From Desulfonauticus submarinus (GTDB lineage Bacteria > Desulfobacterota > Desulfovibrionia > Desulfovibrionales > Desulfonatronovibrionaceae): 64,000 nucleotides of DNA. Positions 14,842 to 23,331 of this stretch are shown here, piece after piece. Numbering within the stretch: the first letter of the stretch is position 1; the number at the start of each line of letters is the position of its first letter. Below the pieces are notes generated by a model. It made no database searches, was not told the origin of the DNA, and saw only the letters and a list, made by a program, of their open reading frames with translations. The stretch spans positions 1 to 64,000 of the forward strand of contig NZ_FNIN01000002.1 of the NCBI RefSeq assembly GCF_900104045.1, read 5' to 3'. Position numbers and translations under genes: made by a program.

Positions 14842-16357
14842 TATTTTTTTCCTCCTCTTTTTTAACCAGTCTATTCAAGGCATTAATATAAGCTTTTGCA
14901 CTAGCAACAATAATATCAGGATCAGAAGCCCGTCCCACAGCAGTAATGCCTCTTTCTTCTAAACGAACTGTTACCTCCCCTTGAGCATCTGTACCACCTG
15001 TAATAGCGTTTACAGAATAACGCAACAATTTAGGTTTTCTCTTCACAATTCGACAGATGGTATTAAATACCGCATCAATAGGTCCTACACCAAACTCTGC
15101 AAGTTTTTTTTCTTCCCCATCTATTTCCATTTCTAATACTGCAGTGGGTATGGCCATATTTCCAGAAATAGCGCTAAGATATTTTAATTTATATTTATCA
15201 GGCAAACGAAATATTTCTTCTAAAACTACGGCTTCTACATCTTCTTCAAAAATTTGTTTTTTCTTATCTGCAAGCTGTTTTATTACTTGAAAAACTTTTT
15301 CTAACTGTTCCTCTGTAAGAGAATAACCCAATTCTTCTAATTTATTTTTTACTGCATGTCTTCCAGAATGCTTACCAAGAATAATATCAGAAGAAGTTTT
15401 GCCAACGCTTTGAGGTGTCATTATTTCATAGGTGGCTCTATGCTTTAAAACTCCATCTTGATGAATACCAGACTCATGAGCAAAAGCATTGGCTCCTACA
15501 ATGGGCTTGTAAGGGTATATAGGCTGTCCAATAATTCTAGAAAGTAATCTACAAGAAGGATAAATTTGTTCTGTATTAATATTGGTCTCAAGCTGATAAT
15601 AATCCTTACGTACTGTCAAATTCATTGCCACTTCTTCTAAAGCTGCATTGCCTGCTCTTTCTCCAATCCCACTAATAGTTACTTCTGCTTGTCTTGCACC
15701 TGCTCTTAAAGCTGCTAAAGTATTGGCAACAGCAAGGCCTAAATCATTATGACAATGCACGCTAAATACAACATCTTCGGTTCGTTTTACCTTTTTTAAC
15801 AAAAATTGAATAAGTTCAAAAAACTCTCCAGGTTGAGTATAACCAACTGTATCAGGAACATTTAACACCTTTGCCCCAGCTTCTACTGCGACATTAAAAA
15901 CCTCTACTAAATAATCCCAATCAGATCTTGAAGCATCTTCTGCTGAAAACTCTACATTTGAACATAAACTAGAAGCAAAACCCACAGCTTCTTTTACCAG
16001 ATCTAAGACCTGTTCTCTATTCTTTCTAAGCTTATATTTTAAATGAATATCTGAAGTTGCTATAAAAGTATGAATACGAGGCAAAGGACTATCCTTCACT
16101 GCCTCGTATGCCAATTCAATATCCTTTTTTACAGCTCTGCAAAGACCAGCCACTTGAACATTTTTCACTGCCTTGGAGATTTCTTTTACTGCCTCAAAAT
16201 CTCCGCTACTTGCAGCAGGAAAACCCGCTTCTATAATATCAACACCTAATTTTTCCAGTTGTTTTGCCATGCGCACCTTTTCTTGTAAATTCATGGTAGC
16301 ACCAGGAGACTGTTCTCCATCACGCAAAGTTGTGTCAAAAATATATACTCTATCCAT
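14834..16357 (-). CDS. leuA: 2-isopropylmalate synthase
   Basis: This 507-residue enzyme condenses acetyl-CoA with 2-oxoisovalerate, the committed step of leucine synthesis. The DTTLRDGEQSPG motif (8-19) holds the metal and acid residues, and HCHNDLGLAVANTLAALRAGA carries the His pair. The C-terminal part (about 390-500, PTAVLEMEIDGEEKKLAEFGVGPIDA) is the leucine-binding LeuA regulatory domain. An excellent AAGGAGG precedes the ATG. The 65-bp gap to pssA contains a stable hairpin rather than a recognisable leader peptide. Confidence 0.97.
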   Translation of the reverse strand: MDRVYIFDTTLRDGEQSPGATMNLQEKVRMAKQLEKLGVDIIEAGFPAASSGDFEAVKEISKAVKNVQVAGLCRAVKKDIELAYEAVKDSPLPRIHTFIATSDIHLKYKLRKNREQVLDLVKEAVGFASSLCSNVEFSAEDASRSDWDYLVEVFNVAVEAGAKVLNVPDTVGYTQPGEFFELIQFLLKKVKRTEDVVFSVHCHNDLGLAVANTLAALRAGARQAEVTISGIGERAGNAALEEVAMNLTVRKDYYQLETNINTEQIYPSCRLLSRIIGQPIYPYKPIVGANAFAHESGIHQDGVLKHRATYEIMTPQSVGKTSSDIILGKHSGRHAVKNKLEELGYSLTEEQLEKVFQVIKQLADKKKQIFEEDVEAVVLEEIFRLPDKYKLKYLSAISGNMAIPTAVLEMEIDGEEKKLAEFGVGPIDAVFNTICRIVKRKPKLLRYSVNAITGGTDAQGEVTVRLEERGITAVGRASDPDIIVASAKAYINALNRLVKKEEEKNNG

Positions 16358-16422
16358 TAGGAGTACCTCCTTGTTTTAAGTTTTACTAAAAAAAGAATAT
16401 GCTTATGTGGGGTTAAAATAGC

Positions 16423-17181
16423 TTACGAGAGTTCCTTGTGGAACTCTCGTAGGTTAGATTTTCTTAGAGGTAGGAAAATTAAGGTGTAGAAATATCCAGA
16501 AAATACATACAAAATAAAAAATACAAACCCCAGAAACTTAGGTTCTGAGGCTATCAAAGCAAAAAGAAAAATAACTAACACCGTACTTGTAAAAGGATGA
16601 GCTCGCGCCATTTCTACATCTTTAAAAGAGGCATATTTAATTTTACTAACCATAGTTAAAGCTAATAAAAAAGTCAAACCCAAGGTTAATCGAGCCATCC
16701 ATATTGAAGGTATAAATCCAATATATGGGTGAAATAAAATAAAAGTTGCCAAGGTACACGCAGCTGCTGGAATTGGTAATCCAATAAAAAACTTTTTAGA
16801 ACTAACTTTTGCTTGAAGGTTAAAGCGAGCAAGTCTTAAAGCACCACAAGCCAAAAACAAAAAACTTACCATTATTCCTATACGTCCAAACACATGAGTT
16901 TGCCATAAATAAACCAGCAAGGCAGGTCCTACTCCAAAGGCAACCAAATCTGCTAAAGAATCATACTGAATTCCAAAGTCAGAACTTGCTCTAGTAAGTC
17001 TTGCCACTTTCCCATCAATACCATCAAAAAAACAACTAATCAAAATTGCAAGAGCTGCTTGTTCAAAAGCCCCATTAATGGCCAATAACATACCCCAAAA
17101 ACCAGCAAACAAACTGGCTGTGGTAAGCAAGTTTGGCAAGACATATAAAGACTTATGTTTAGGTCCAAGATTACTATTCAT
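16423..17181 (-). CDS. pssA: CDP-diacylglycerol-serine O-phosphatidyltransferase
   Basis: This is a 252-residue integral membrane enzyme. The CDP-alcohol phosphatidyltransferase motif DGIDGKVAR...GIQYDSLAD (D-G-x2-A-R-x8-G-x3-D-x3-D pattern) is intact. About seven hydrophobic segments follow. It joins serine to CDP-diacylglycerol to make phosphatidylserine, the substrate of the psd product encoded just upstream. Its start overlaps psd by 8 nt. Confidence 0.95.
   Translation of the reverse strand: MNSNLGPKHKSLYVLPNLLTTASLFAGFWGMLLAINGAFEQAALAILISCFFDGIDGKVARLTRASSDFGIQYDSLADLVAFGVGPALLVYLWQTHVFGRIGIMVSFLFLACGALRLARFNLQAKVSSKKFFIGLPIPAAACTLATFILFHPYIGFIPSIWMARLTLGLTFLLALTMVSKIKYASFKDVEMARAHPFTSTVLVIFLFALIASEPKFLGFVFFILYVFSGYFYTLIFLPLRKSNLREFHKELS
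16424..16451 (-). terminator. Perfect hairpin overlapping the pssA stop codon
   Basis: TACGAGAGTTCC and GGAACTCTCGTA form a 12-bp perfect stem with a 4-base loop, lying almost wholly inside the last codons of pssA. On the transcribed strand it is followed by CTATTTTAACC, a poor T-run. It could be a weak terminator, a processing site or an mRNA-stabilising end between pssA and leuA. Confidence 0.6.
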
Positions 17182-17821
17182 TACGTTTTTTGGCTAAAAT
17201 GCTTGCACCAGCTAAAACTTTATCCCCTATCTCTACTCTAGGTTCATAAGAGGATGGCAAATAAACGTCAAGTCTAGAACCAAATTTAATTAGACCAAAA
17301 CGTTCACCTCGCTTTGCCTTTTCCCCAATCTTCCAAAAACACACTATTCGTCTAGCCACGAGGCCAGCAATTTGAACAACTGTCCATAAATTACCTTCCT
17401 CATCTTCGATATGCAGTAAATTTCTTTCATTATCTTTTGAAGCTTTATCCAAAGAAGCATTAAAAAATTTACCTGGGATATATTTTAAATCTTTTAACTC
17501 ACCTGAAACAGGACTTCTATTCACATGCACATTAAAAATATTCATAAATACTGAAATAACTTGCTTTTCTTCTCCAGTAAAAGGACATTTATCCTTCCAG
17601 ATCTTTACCACCTTGCCATCAGCAGGAGAAACAGCAACTCCCTCTTCCTGAGGCACAACTCTATATGGATCTCTAAAAAAATTTAAAACCAAACTAAACA
17701 AAATAAATAATAAAAAACTTCCAAATTTAAAGCCCCATAGAGCTAAAAGAATTGTTAAAAAACCCAACCAAATAAGATAAATAGCACCTTCAGGGCATAT
17801 ACGAAATTTTGGCTTATACAT
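17174..17821 (-). CDS. psd: Phosphatidylserine decarboxylase (short type)
   Basis: This 215-residue protein has two N-terminal hydrophobic segments, then FRDPYRVVPQEEGVAVSPADGKVV and NVHVNRSPVSGEL, both conserved in Psd. The maturation site is FGSRLDVYLP near residue 182, where the Gly-Ser bond is cut to make the pyruvoyl group. It produces phosphatidylethanolamine from the PssA product. The short length fits the archaeal/deltaproteobacterial Psd type. Confidence 0.95.
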   Translation of the reverse strand: MYKPKFRICPEGAIYLIWLGFLTILLALWGFKFGSFLLFILFSLVLNFFRDPYRVVPQEEGVAVSPADGKVVKIWKDKCPFTGEEKQVISVFMNIFNVHVNRSPVSGELKDLKYIPGKFFNASLDKASKDNERNLLHIEDEEGNLWTVVQIAGLVARRIVCFWKIGEKAKRGERFGLIKFGSRLDVYLPSSYEPRVEIGDKVLAGASILAKKRNE

Positions 17822-17873
17822 TAAATCTCCTTATTTTATTTTTAAATTTTATTAATACTAATAAGATGCTTGA

Positions 17874-18080
17874 TTATCCAACACTATCTTTTCTTAATTC
17901 CATTGCTTTTTGACTAATTTCTTCTATAGATAAATCTTCATCTAAGCTTTGCTTCCTCCATGCCGTATAATCAAATGGTTCTCGCTGAATCAACGCAATA
18001 AATCGCTCTGCTTCAACATCTCCAAGATATTTTACAAGAACTTGCAAACCTTTTAATTTAATCTCTGTATCAGTAATCAT
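17874..18080 (-). CDS. Antitoxin-like protein paired with a PIN-domain protein
   Basis: This 68-residue protein (MITDTEIKLKGLQVLVKYLGDVEAERFIALIQREPFDYTAWRK...) resembles small antitoxins found with PIN-domain toxins. Its start overlaps the toxin stop by ATGA. On the - strand it is the second gene, so the order is toxin first. It may neutralise the PIN nuclease and repress the pair, which is inferred from the arrangement. Confidence 0.7.
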   Translation of the reverse strand: MITDTEIKLKGLQVLVKYLGDVEAERFIALIQREPFDYTAWRKQSLDEDLSIEEISQKAMELRKDSVG

Positions 18081-18523
18081 AAAACAGTCTCCCTTATAAA
18101 ATTTATTGGATCATTAATTTTTATATCAGACAATAAATTTGCACGTTTAAGAATATAATCATCAGTCGTTAAAAAATATTCACAATTAGAAACTATTGCA
18201 CACGCAATATGTAAGAAATCAATTTTATGAAATCCTTTTTTATTTATATCTTTTGCAAGTTTTATAACTGTATAATTTTCTTCTATATCCTCTATTGCAT
18301 ATTTCTTCCATTTGCTTATTCGTATTTTTCTTTCCTGAAAGGGATTTTTATAATTTTCATAATCTAAAATATATGACCAAACTAAATAAAGCCTTCCTGC
18401 TCTAATTTCTTCTTGAATTTTTAGTTTAGCTTCTGTCTCAAGTCTAATTCTAATTTGCGATTGATCGTCAAATGGTCGATTAAAGCAACAATTATCCAAA
18501 TATAGTTTAATTATTTTCCCCAT
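18077..18523 (-). CDS. PIN-domain ribonuclease-like toxin
   Basis: This is a 148-residue PIN-fold protein. The first acidic residue is in LYLDNCCFNRPFDD, another in KIDFLHIACAIVSNCEYFLTTDDYIL, the usual spacing of the metal-binding Asp residues. Such proteins are VapC-like RNases. It is separated from the CgeB-like gene by 44 AT-rich bases. The pair interrupts an otherwise metabolic gene row, as mobile toxin-antitoxin modules often do. Confidence 0.83.
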   Translation of the reverse strand: MGKIIKLYLDNCCFNRPFDDQSQIRIRLETEAKLKIQEEIRAGRLYLVWSYILDYENYKNPFQERKIRISKWKKYAIEDIEENYTVIKLAKDINKKGFHKIDFLHIACAIVSNCEYFLTTDDYILKRANLLSDIKINDPINFIRETVL

Positions 18524-18567
18524 ATTTTAATATATTTTTTAAATTCTTCTTTAAAAAATTTGTAAAA

Positions 18568-19845
18568 TTATTTATTTTTTAAATACTGTTTTTTCCACTC
18601 ATCTAAAAAAAGCAAAGCAGCTTCTATAGGAGAAAGCTCGCCATTCTCCTGACGTAAACGATGAATAACTTCTTCAAACTCACTATTTATGTTTAATCCT
18701 AAATGAGCTAAAAACTCTTCTAACTCGTCTCTTAAATCTTCTGGCAAGTCAACTTCGCTTAAAGAATCTCCCCGAACATAAGAAAGATTGGTCTTATTAG
18801 CAATAAAGTCAAGGAATCTTTCCATTCGATGAGAATAAGTATGTTCAGATATAGCTCTAGAATAAGCCGCTGCTGCTATTTCATTACGTTTGTCCTCGTG
18901 TTCTAAGAAAAAGTCTATTTTTTTCTTTAAATCTTCTATAGAGCTAAATGTTATAATCTCTTCTTCAGGCTTAAATAATTCTGAAAGCAAACTTCTCTCA
19001 TCAACTAACTGAAAACCTCTACATCCAGCTATCTCAAAAGTTCTAGGATTTACAAAGTCTCCTTTGCTCACTAATTGAGATGATTTTATGCTTGAATGCA
19101 AATTTAAATTAATCTTAGTAGCATTAAAAATTTTTACTATTTCTTCAGGCTCTAATCTTCTCCCTTCTTCTTGAACTAATGGTTCTAAACTTGTTTCACC
19201 TTCCCACTCAGTTCCCCAAATTTTAAAATCATAATCTAAAAGCTCAATAAAGGCTTTTCTTCTATTAGGATAACCTGCTCCCATAAAGGAAATATCGCTT
19301 CCATATCGTTTTTTTTCAATAGAATTTAAAACAAGAGGTTTATGAATCTCAGGACAACAAGCCAAGGGTAAATAGCAAAAATTTTTTACTCCAATATTTC
19401 TTAATCCTTGAAAAAAAGGTTCTTTTTGTATTACCGCAAAAAAATCATACAAAGGAGCAAAAGCCCTCCAATAAGTAAAAAGTTTGAAATCTTCTACAAA
19501 CCACATTGCTGTGGGAACACCTTGCTTTTTTAACTTCAAAAGTATTTGGCGAGTAAGGGGAGCTTGAGCTAAGGCTAACACTAAAGAAGGAGAAAATTCT
19601 TCTATTTTTGCGTAAATAGCCTGAGATACTACCTGGATAAAACTCTGCTCCAAATATTCTAGCCTATTAGAGCCTATTCTTAATTTTTTTAAACCTTGAA
19701 ATGCAGAATAGAAAAGAGGAGACTCAAAAACCTCTACTAAATGACCGAGTTGCTTAAGACCATTGGCTGCAAAACGCCCTATTGGAAGAGAGCCGCCATA
19801 AAAAGGCAAAACAATTAAAATTTTATATTTGTTTTTTTTAGACAT
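18568..19845 (-). CDS. CgeB-like glycosyltransferase / DUF3880-type protein
   Basis: This is a 425-residue cytosolic protein with a GT-B-like layout. The N-terminus is KILIVLPFYGGSLPIGRFAANGLKQLGH, with a middle FFAVIQKEPFFQGLRNIGVKNFCYLPLAC and GAGYPNRRKAFIELLDYDFKIWGTEW. A CgeB-type C-terminal end follows (NPRTFEIAGCRGFQLVDERSLL...). CgeB-like proteins are common near flagellin and surface-glycosylation genes in Desulfovibrio relatives. The sugar and acceptor are unknown. It sits 20 bp after ybeY. Confidence 0.78.
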   Translation of the reverse strand: MSKKNKYKILIVLPFYGGSLPIGRFAANGLKQLGHLVEVFESPLFYSAFQGLKKLRIGSNRLEYLEQSFIQVVSQAIYAKIEEFSPSLVLALAQAPLTRQILLKLKKQGVPTAMWFVEDFKLFTYWRAFAPLYDFFAVIQKEPFFQGLRNIGVKNFCYLPLACCPEIHKPLVLNSIEKKRYGSDISFMGAGYPNRRKAFIELLDYDFKIWGTEWEGETSLEPLVQEEGRRLEPEEIVKIFNATKINLNLHSSIKSSQLVSKGDFVNPRTFEIAGCRGFQLVDERSLLSELFKPEEEIITFSSIEDLKKKIDFFLEHEDKRNEIAAAAYSRAISEHTYSHRMERFLDFIANKTNLSYVRGDSLSEVDLPEDLRDELEEFLAHLGLNINSEFEEVIHRLRQENGELSPIEAALLFLDEWKKQYLKNK

Positions 19846-19865
19846 ATAAAAAACCTATATTCAAA

Positions 19866-20315
19866 TTATAAACTGTACTGACGATTATATTTCGAATCAT
19901 TGCTGTTTTGCAACAAATATAATTTTTCTACCATATCATCAGTAAGAACAAACATTTCTGGACCATGTTCATATCCTAAAAGATGCAATATACCATGACA
20001 TACCAATCTCCAAAAATGTTCTATCCTTTCTTGCTTATATAAAAAAGATTCCCTAATTACAGCAGGAATACTTACTACAATATCACCTAAATTAAATTCA
20101 TCTCCCAGAGGAAAACTCAATACATTGGTAGGTCCTATACAGTTTAGGAATTTCTCATTCAAAGACTTAATAAAATTATCATTACACAAAATTAAATCTA
20201 TTTGTACATCTTTATGTAAATTTAAAAAATCAAAAATAAATGTAAATCCCCTTTTGATTTCTGTCTTACAAATAATTAATCCTAATAAATTTGTTTTAAC
20301 TATTACCTTTACCAT
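19866..20315 (-). CDS. ybeY: Endoribonuclease YbeY
   Basis: This 149-residue protein has the zinc site CHGILHLLGYEHG (His-x3-His-x5-His). The NVLSFPLGDEFNLGDIVVS segment is characteristic of YbeY. It acts in 16S rRNA 3'-end maturation and ribosome quality control. The start overlaps the phoH stop by 20 nt, a conserved phoH-ybeY arrangement. Confidence 0.94.
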   Translation of the reverse strand: MVKVIVKTNLLGLIICKTEIKRGFTFIFDFLNLHKDVQIDLILCNDNFIKSLNEKFLNCIGPTNVLSFPLGDEFNLGDIVVSIPAVIRESFLYKQERIEHFWRLVCHGILHLLGYEHGPEMFVLTDDMVEKLYLLQNSNDSKYNRQYSL

Positions 20316-21270
20316 TAACCTTTCCCGTAAATTTATCGTATGCCTCTACAATTCTCCCAACCAGTTTATGTCTTATCACGTCTTTTTGATCAAAATAAAT
20401 AAATTCAACATCATTCAAATCAGAGAGAACATCTATAGCTTCTATTAAACCAGATTTTTTATCTGGTAAATCAACCTGGGTAATATCTCCAGTAACTACC
20501 ATTTTAGAATTAAAGCCCATACGAGTTAAAAACATTTTCATTTGCTCAGATGTAGTGTTTTGGGCCTCATCTAAAATTATAAAGGCATTATTTAAAGTTC
20601 TTCCCCGCATAAATGCCAGTGGAGCTACTTCTATTTGACCACTATCCAACATTTCTTGGACTTTTTTAAAGTCAAGCATATCATTCAATGCATCATAAAG
20701 AGGTCGTAAATATGGATTGACTTTTTGAACCAAGTCTCCAGGTAAAAAACCAAGCCTTTCTCCAGCTTCCACAGCAGGACGAGTTAAAATGATTCTTTTT
20801 ACCTTATGTTGCAAAAAATGAGACACTGCCACTGCTACTGCTAAATAAGTTTTTCCTGTACCTGCAGGTCCAATAGCAAATACCAAGTCCCTTTGCTTAA
20901 TCGCTTTTAAATATCTTTTCTGACTAATAGTACGTGGGGATATAACCTTTTTCCCAGCAACTGTTAAAATCTCTTCTTTAAAAAAACTATGTAAATCTGC
21001 CTTTTTGTCCTTAGCTAAAACCTTTAAAGAAGATTCTACGTCTTCTGGATAAATCTTATAACCCCGTTTTAAGAGATTATAGAGTTCTAACAAACATTTT
21101 TTTGCCCAAAGCAAATTTTCTTTATTTTTACATTTAAGTAAGATAGTGTTTCCTCTATTTTCTAAAGTCACTCCAGTAGTTTTATGAATAATATCTAAAT
21201 GACTTCCCAAAGGACCAAATAAATCTACCAACAGCCTAGTATCCTGAAATTCTAAGGTAAGTTCTTTCAT
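20296..21270 (-). CDS. phoH: PhoH-family ATPase
   Basis: This 324-residue protein has an N-terminal KH-like part (to about 90). The PhoH ATPase domain follows, with Walker A GPAGTGKTYLAVAVAV near 137-152 and Walker B FIILDEAQNTT. The RPAVEAGERLGFLPGDL motif is diagnostic. PhoH is linked to RNA metabolism, and its neighbour ybeY supports that. A good AAGGAGG precedes the ATG. Confidence 0.95.
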   Translation of the reverse strand: MKELTLEFQDTRLLVDLFGPLGSHLDIIHKTTGVTLENRGNTILLKCKNKENLLWAKKCLLELYNLLKRGYKIYPEDVESSLKVLAKDKKADLHSFFKEEILTVAGKKVISPRTISQKRYLKAIKQRDLVFAIGPAGTGKTYLAVAVAVSHFLQHKVKRIILTRPAVEAGERLGFLPGDLVQKVNPYLRPLYDALNDMLDFKKVQEMLDSGQIEVAPLAFMRGRTLNNAFIILDEAQNTTSEQMKMFLTRMGFNSKMVVTGDITQVDLPDKKSGLIEAIDVLSDLNDVEFIYFDQKDVIRHKLVGRIVEAYDKFTGKVNGKGNS

Positions 21271-21305
21271 TCTCCTCCTTATAACCCTTTAATTTTTTAA
21301 TAAAA

Positions 21306-22217
21306 TTATTTTTCTTCCCCATTTATTAATTTATAATTTTCTCTCTTAGCTTGTCTTACAACAGTTCCAGGAGCAACATCATGGGTAATCCAAACATTAC
21401 CTCCTATAATTGAGCCTCTCCCAATGGTAACTCTGCCTAAAATAGTAGCTCCTGCATAAATAATAACTTCATCTTCTACAATAGGATGTCTAGGAAGACC
21501 TTTTACTAACATATTTTTTTCGTCTTTAGGGAAACTTTTTGCTCCTAAAGTAACTCCTTGATAAATTCTTACATTATTACCAATAATACATGTCTCTCCA
21601 ATAACCGTTCCTGTTCCATGATCAATAAAAAAACTCTTGCCTATTTCTGCGCCAGGATGAATATCTATGCCTGTCTCAGAGTGGGCCATTTCTGTAATTA
21701 TTCTTGGAATTATTTTTACTCCGAGTTTATGTAAAGCATGAGCTAAACGATAGTTAGTAAGAGCTCTGACCGAGGGATAACAAAAAATAGCTTCTCCTGG
21801 AGTTTTGGCTGCTGGATCACCTACATAGGCAGCCATCACATCACTTACTAACAATTCTCTTATAGTTGGTAAACTTTCTAAAAACTTCTGCGCTATTAAT
21901 TCAGCATCTTGCTCACATTGTTCACAATTCTCTTTTTTTTCTGCACAAACAAAACAAGCTCCACATAATATCTGTTCTTTTAATGCCCTATATACCTTGT
22001 CCAAGCTTGCTCCAAGATAATAAGCTTTTGTTTTCTCATCTACATAACACGGCCCAAAATATCCAGGAAACAAAATTGACCTTAATTCTTCTACTATGCT
22101 TTTTAAAACAGGAACAGAAGGCAGTGGCCTATTTTTTTCTACTGCGATTCTACTTTTTGAAAAAAATTCTTTTTCAACCAAAGAAAAAACTATTTTTTGA
22201 AATTTTTCTTTATCCAT
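21306..22217 (-). CDS. cysE: Serine O-acetyltransferase
   Basis: This 303-residue protein makes O-acetylserine for CysK. The C-terminal left-handed beta-helix is evident (GAEIGKSFFIDHGTGTVIGETCIIGNNVRIYQGVTLGA..., hexapeptide repeats), with catalytic His in HGTG and HSETGIDIHPGA. The N-terminal half is longer than in the short EpsC forms and has a Cys cluster (CGACFVCAEKKENCEQCEQ). I chose ATG 22217 because GAGG lies before it; a TTG at 22232 is the alternative. It overlaps cysK by 8 nt. Confidence 0.93.
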   Translation of the reverse strand: MDKEKFQKIVFSLVEKEFFSKSRIAVEKNRPLPSVPVLKSIVEELRSILFPGYFGPCYVDEKTKAYYLGASLDKVYRALKEQILCGACFVCAEKKENCEQCEQDAELIAQKFLESLPTIRELLVSDVMAAYVGDPAAKTPGEAIFCYPSVRALTNYRLAHALHKLGVKIIPRIITEMAHSETGIDIHPGAEIGKSFFIDHGTGTVIGETCIIGNNVRIYQGVTLGAKSFPKDEKNMLVKGLPRHPIVEDEVIIYAGATILGRVTIGRGSIIGGNVWITHDVAPGTVVRQAKRENYKLINGEEK

Positions 22218-23145
22218 TGTTCTTTTCCTCAAAAAGAATAGTGCTTAAATACCTCTCTGCAGTATCACACGCAAGAAAAATTATGTTTTTTCCTTTATTT
22301 TCTGCAATTTTAGCCAGTTCTACAGCTGCCCAGCAATTTGCTCCTGAAGAAATTCCTGCCATAATACCTTCTTTTGCTATCAACCAAGAAGCCATATCCA
22401 AAGCATCTTCATCTCTTACCTTAATAACACCATCAACTATACTCGCATCAAAAATTTTAGGCACAAAACCCGCCCCAATACCTTGAATTAAATGGGATCC
22501 AGCTTCACCTCCAGACAATACAGCAGAATTAGCTGGTTCCACCGCATATACTTGAATTGTAGGTTTATACTCTTTTAATCTTTTACCTACCCCTGTAATA
22601 GTACCTCCAGAGCCAACCCCTGCCACAAATATATCTATCTGACCATTAGTGTCTTCCCATATTTCTTTTGCTGTAAACAAATAATGGGCTTCAACATTAT
22701 ACAAATTTTCAAACTGAGAGACTAAAAACACATTCTTTTCCTCTTTACAAATGGTTTGAGCTTTATTTACTGCTCCTTGCATGCCTTGTTCTTTAGGCGT
22801 TAAAATAAGCTTAGCTCCTAGTTTTCTTAAAAGCCGTTGCCTTTCTGTACTCATATTTTCAGGCATCACAATAACTAAATTCAAACCCAACATACTACAA
22901 ACTAAAGCAAGTCCTATTCCGGTATTCCCACTTGTTGCTTCTACAATTAAAGTATTTTGGTCTATTTTCCCTTCTTCTCTTGCTTTTATAAGAATATGTT
23001 TAGCAATACGATCTTTTACAGAACCTCCTGGGTTAAAATATTCTAATTTTGCAATTATCTTAGATTTACATTTATGAGATAAAGAATTTAAATATACCAT
23101 AGGAGTACAACCAATTATATCTAATACAGACTTATATATCATCAC
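22210..23145 (-). CDS. cysK: Cysteine synthase (O-acetylserine sulfhydrylase)
   Basis: This 311-residue PLP enzyme has the PLP-lysine segment PGGSVKDRIAKHI, and EATSGNTGIGLALVC binds the substrate. GVGSGGTITGVGKRLKEYKP is the phosphate loop, and GISSGAN is near the C-terminus. It makes cysteine from sulfide and O-acetylserine, coupled to the cysE product of the next gene. AAAAAGGAGG stands before the ATG. It is the first gene of the long leftward series. Confidence 0.96.
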   Translation of the reverse strand: MMIYKSVLDIIGCTPMVYLNSLSHKCKSKIIAKLEYFNPGGSVKDRIAKHILIKAREEGKIDQNTLIVEATSGNTGIGLALVCSMLGLNLVIVMPENMSTERQRLLRKLGAKLILTPKEQGMQGAVNKAQTICKEEKNVFLVSQFENLYNVEAHYLFTAKEIWEDTNGQIDIFVAGVGSGGTITGVGKRLKEYKPTIQVYAVEPANSAVLSGGEAGSHLIQGIGAGFVPKIFDASIVDGVIKVRDEDALDMASWLIAKEGIMAGISSGANCWAAVELAKIAENKGKNIIFLACDTAERYLSTILFEEKNNG

Positions 23146-23331
23146 GAACCTCCTTTTTAATTTTATTTTTGTAAATATTTAAAAAATATAAAAACATTCT
23201 CTCTTTTTTTAAAAGAAAATTTTTTTATATTTATATAAAAAAGAGTTCAAAAGCATAAAAAACAAAGCCTTAGCTTTAGGTAAAAATAATATTTACTTTG
23301 TGTTTAAAATAAGCTAGGCAGAACTTCCAGT

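Noticed and set aside
21866-22486. 206-residue + strand frame across the cysE/cysK junction
   Set aside because: Its length comes from AT-rich antisense of two conserved genes; the composition is Leu/Phe/Ser-biased without domains.
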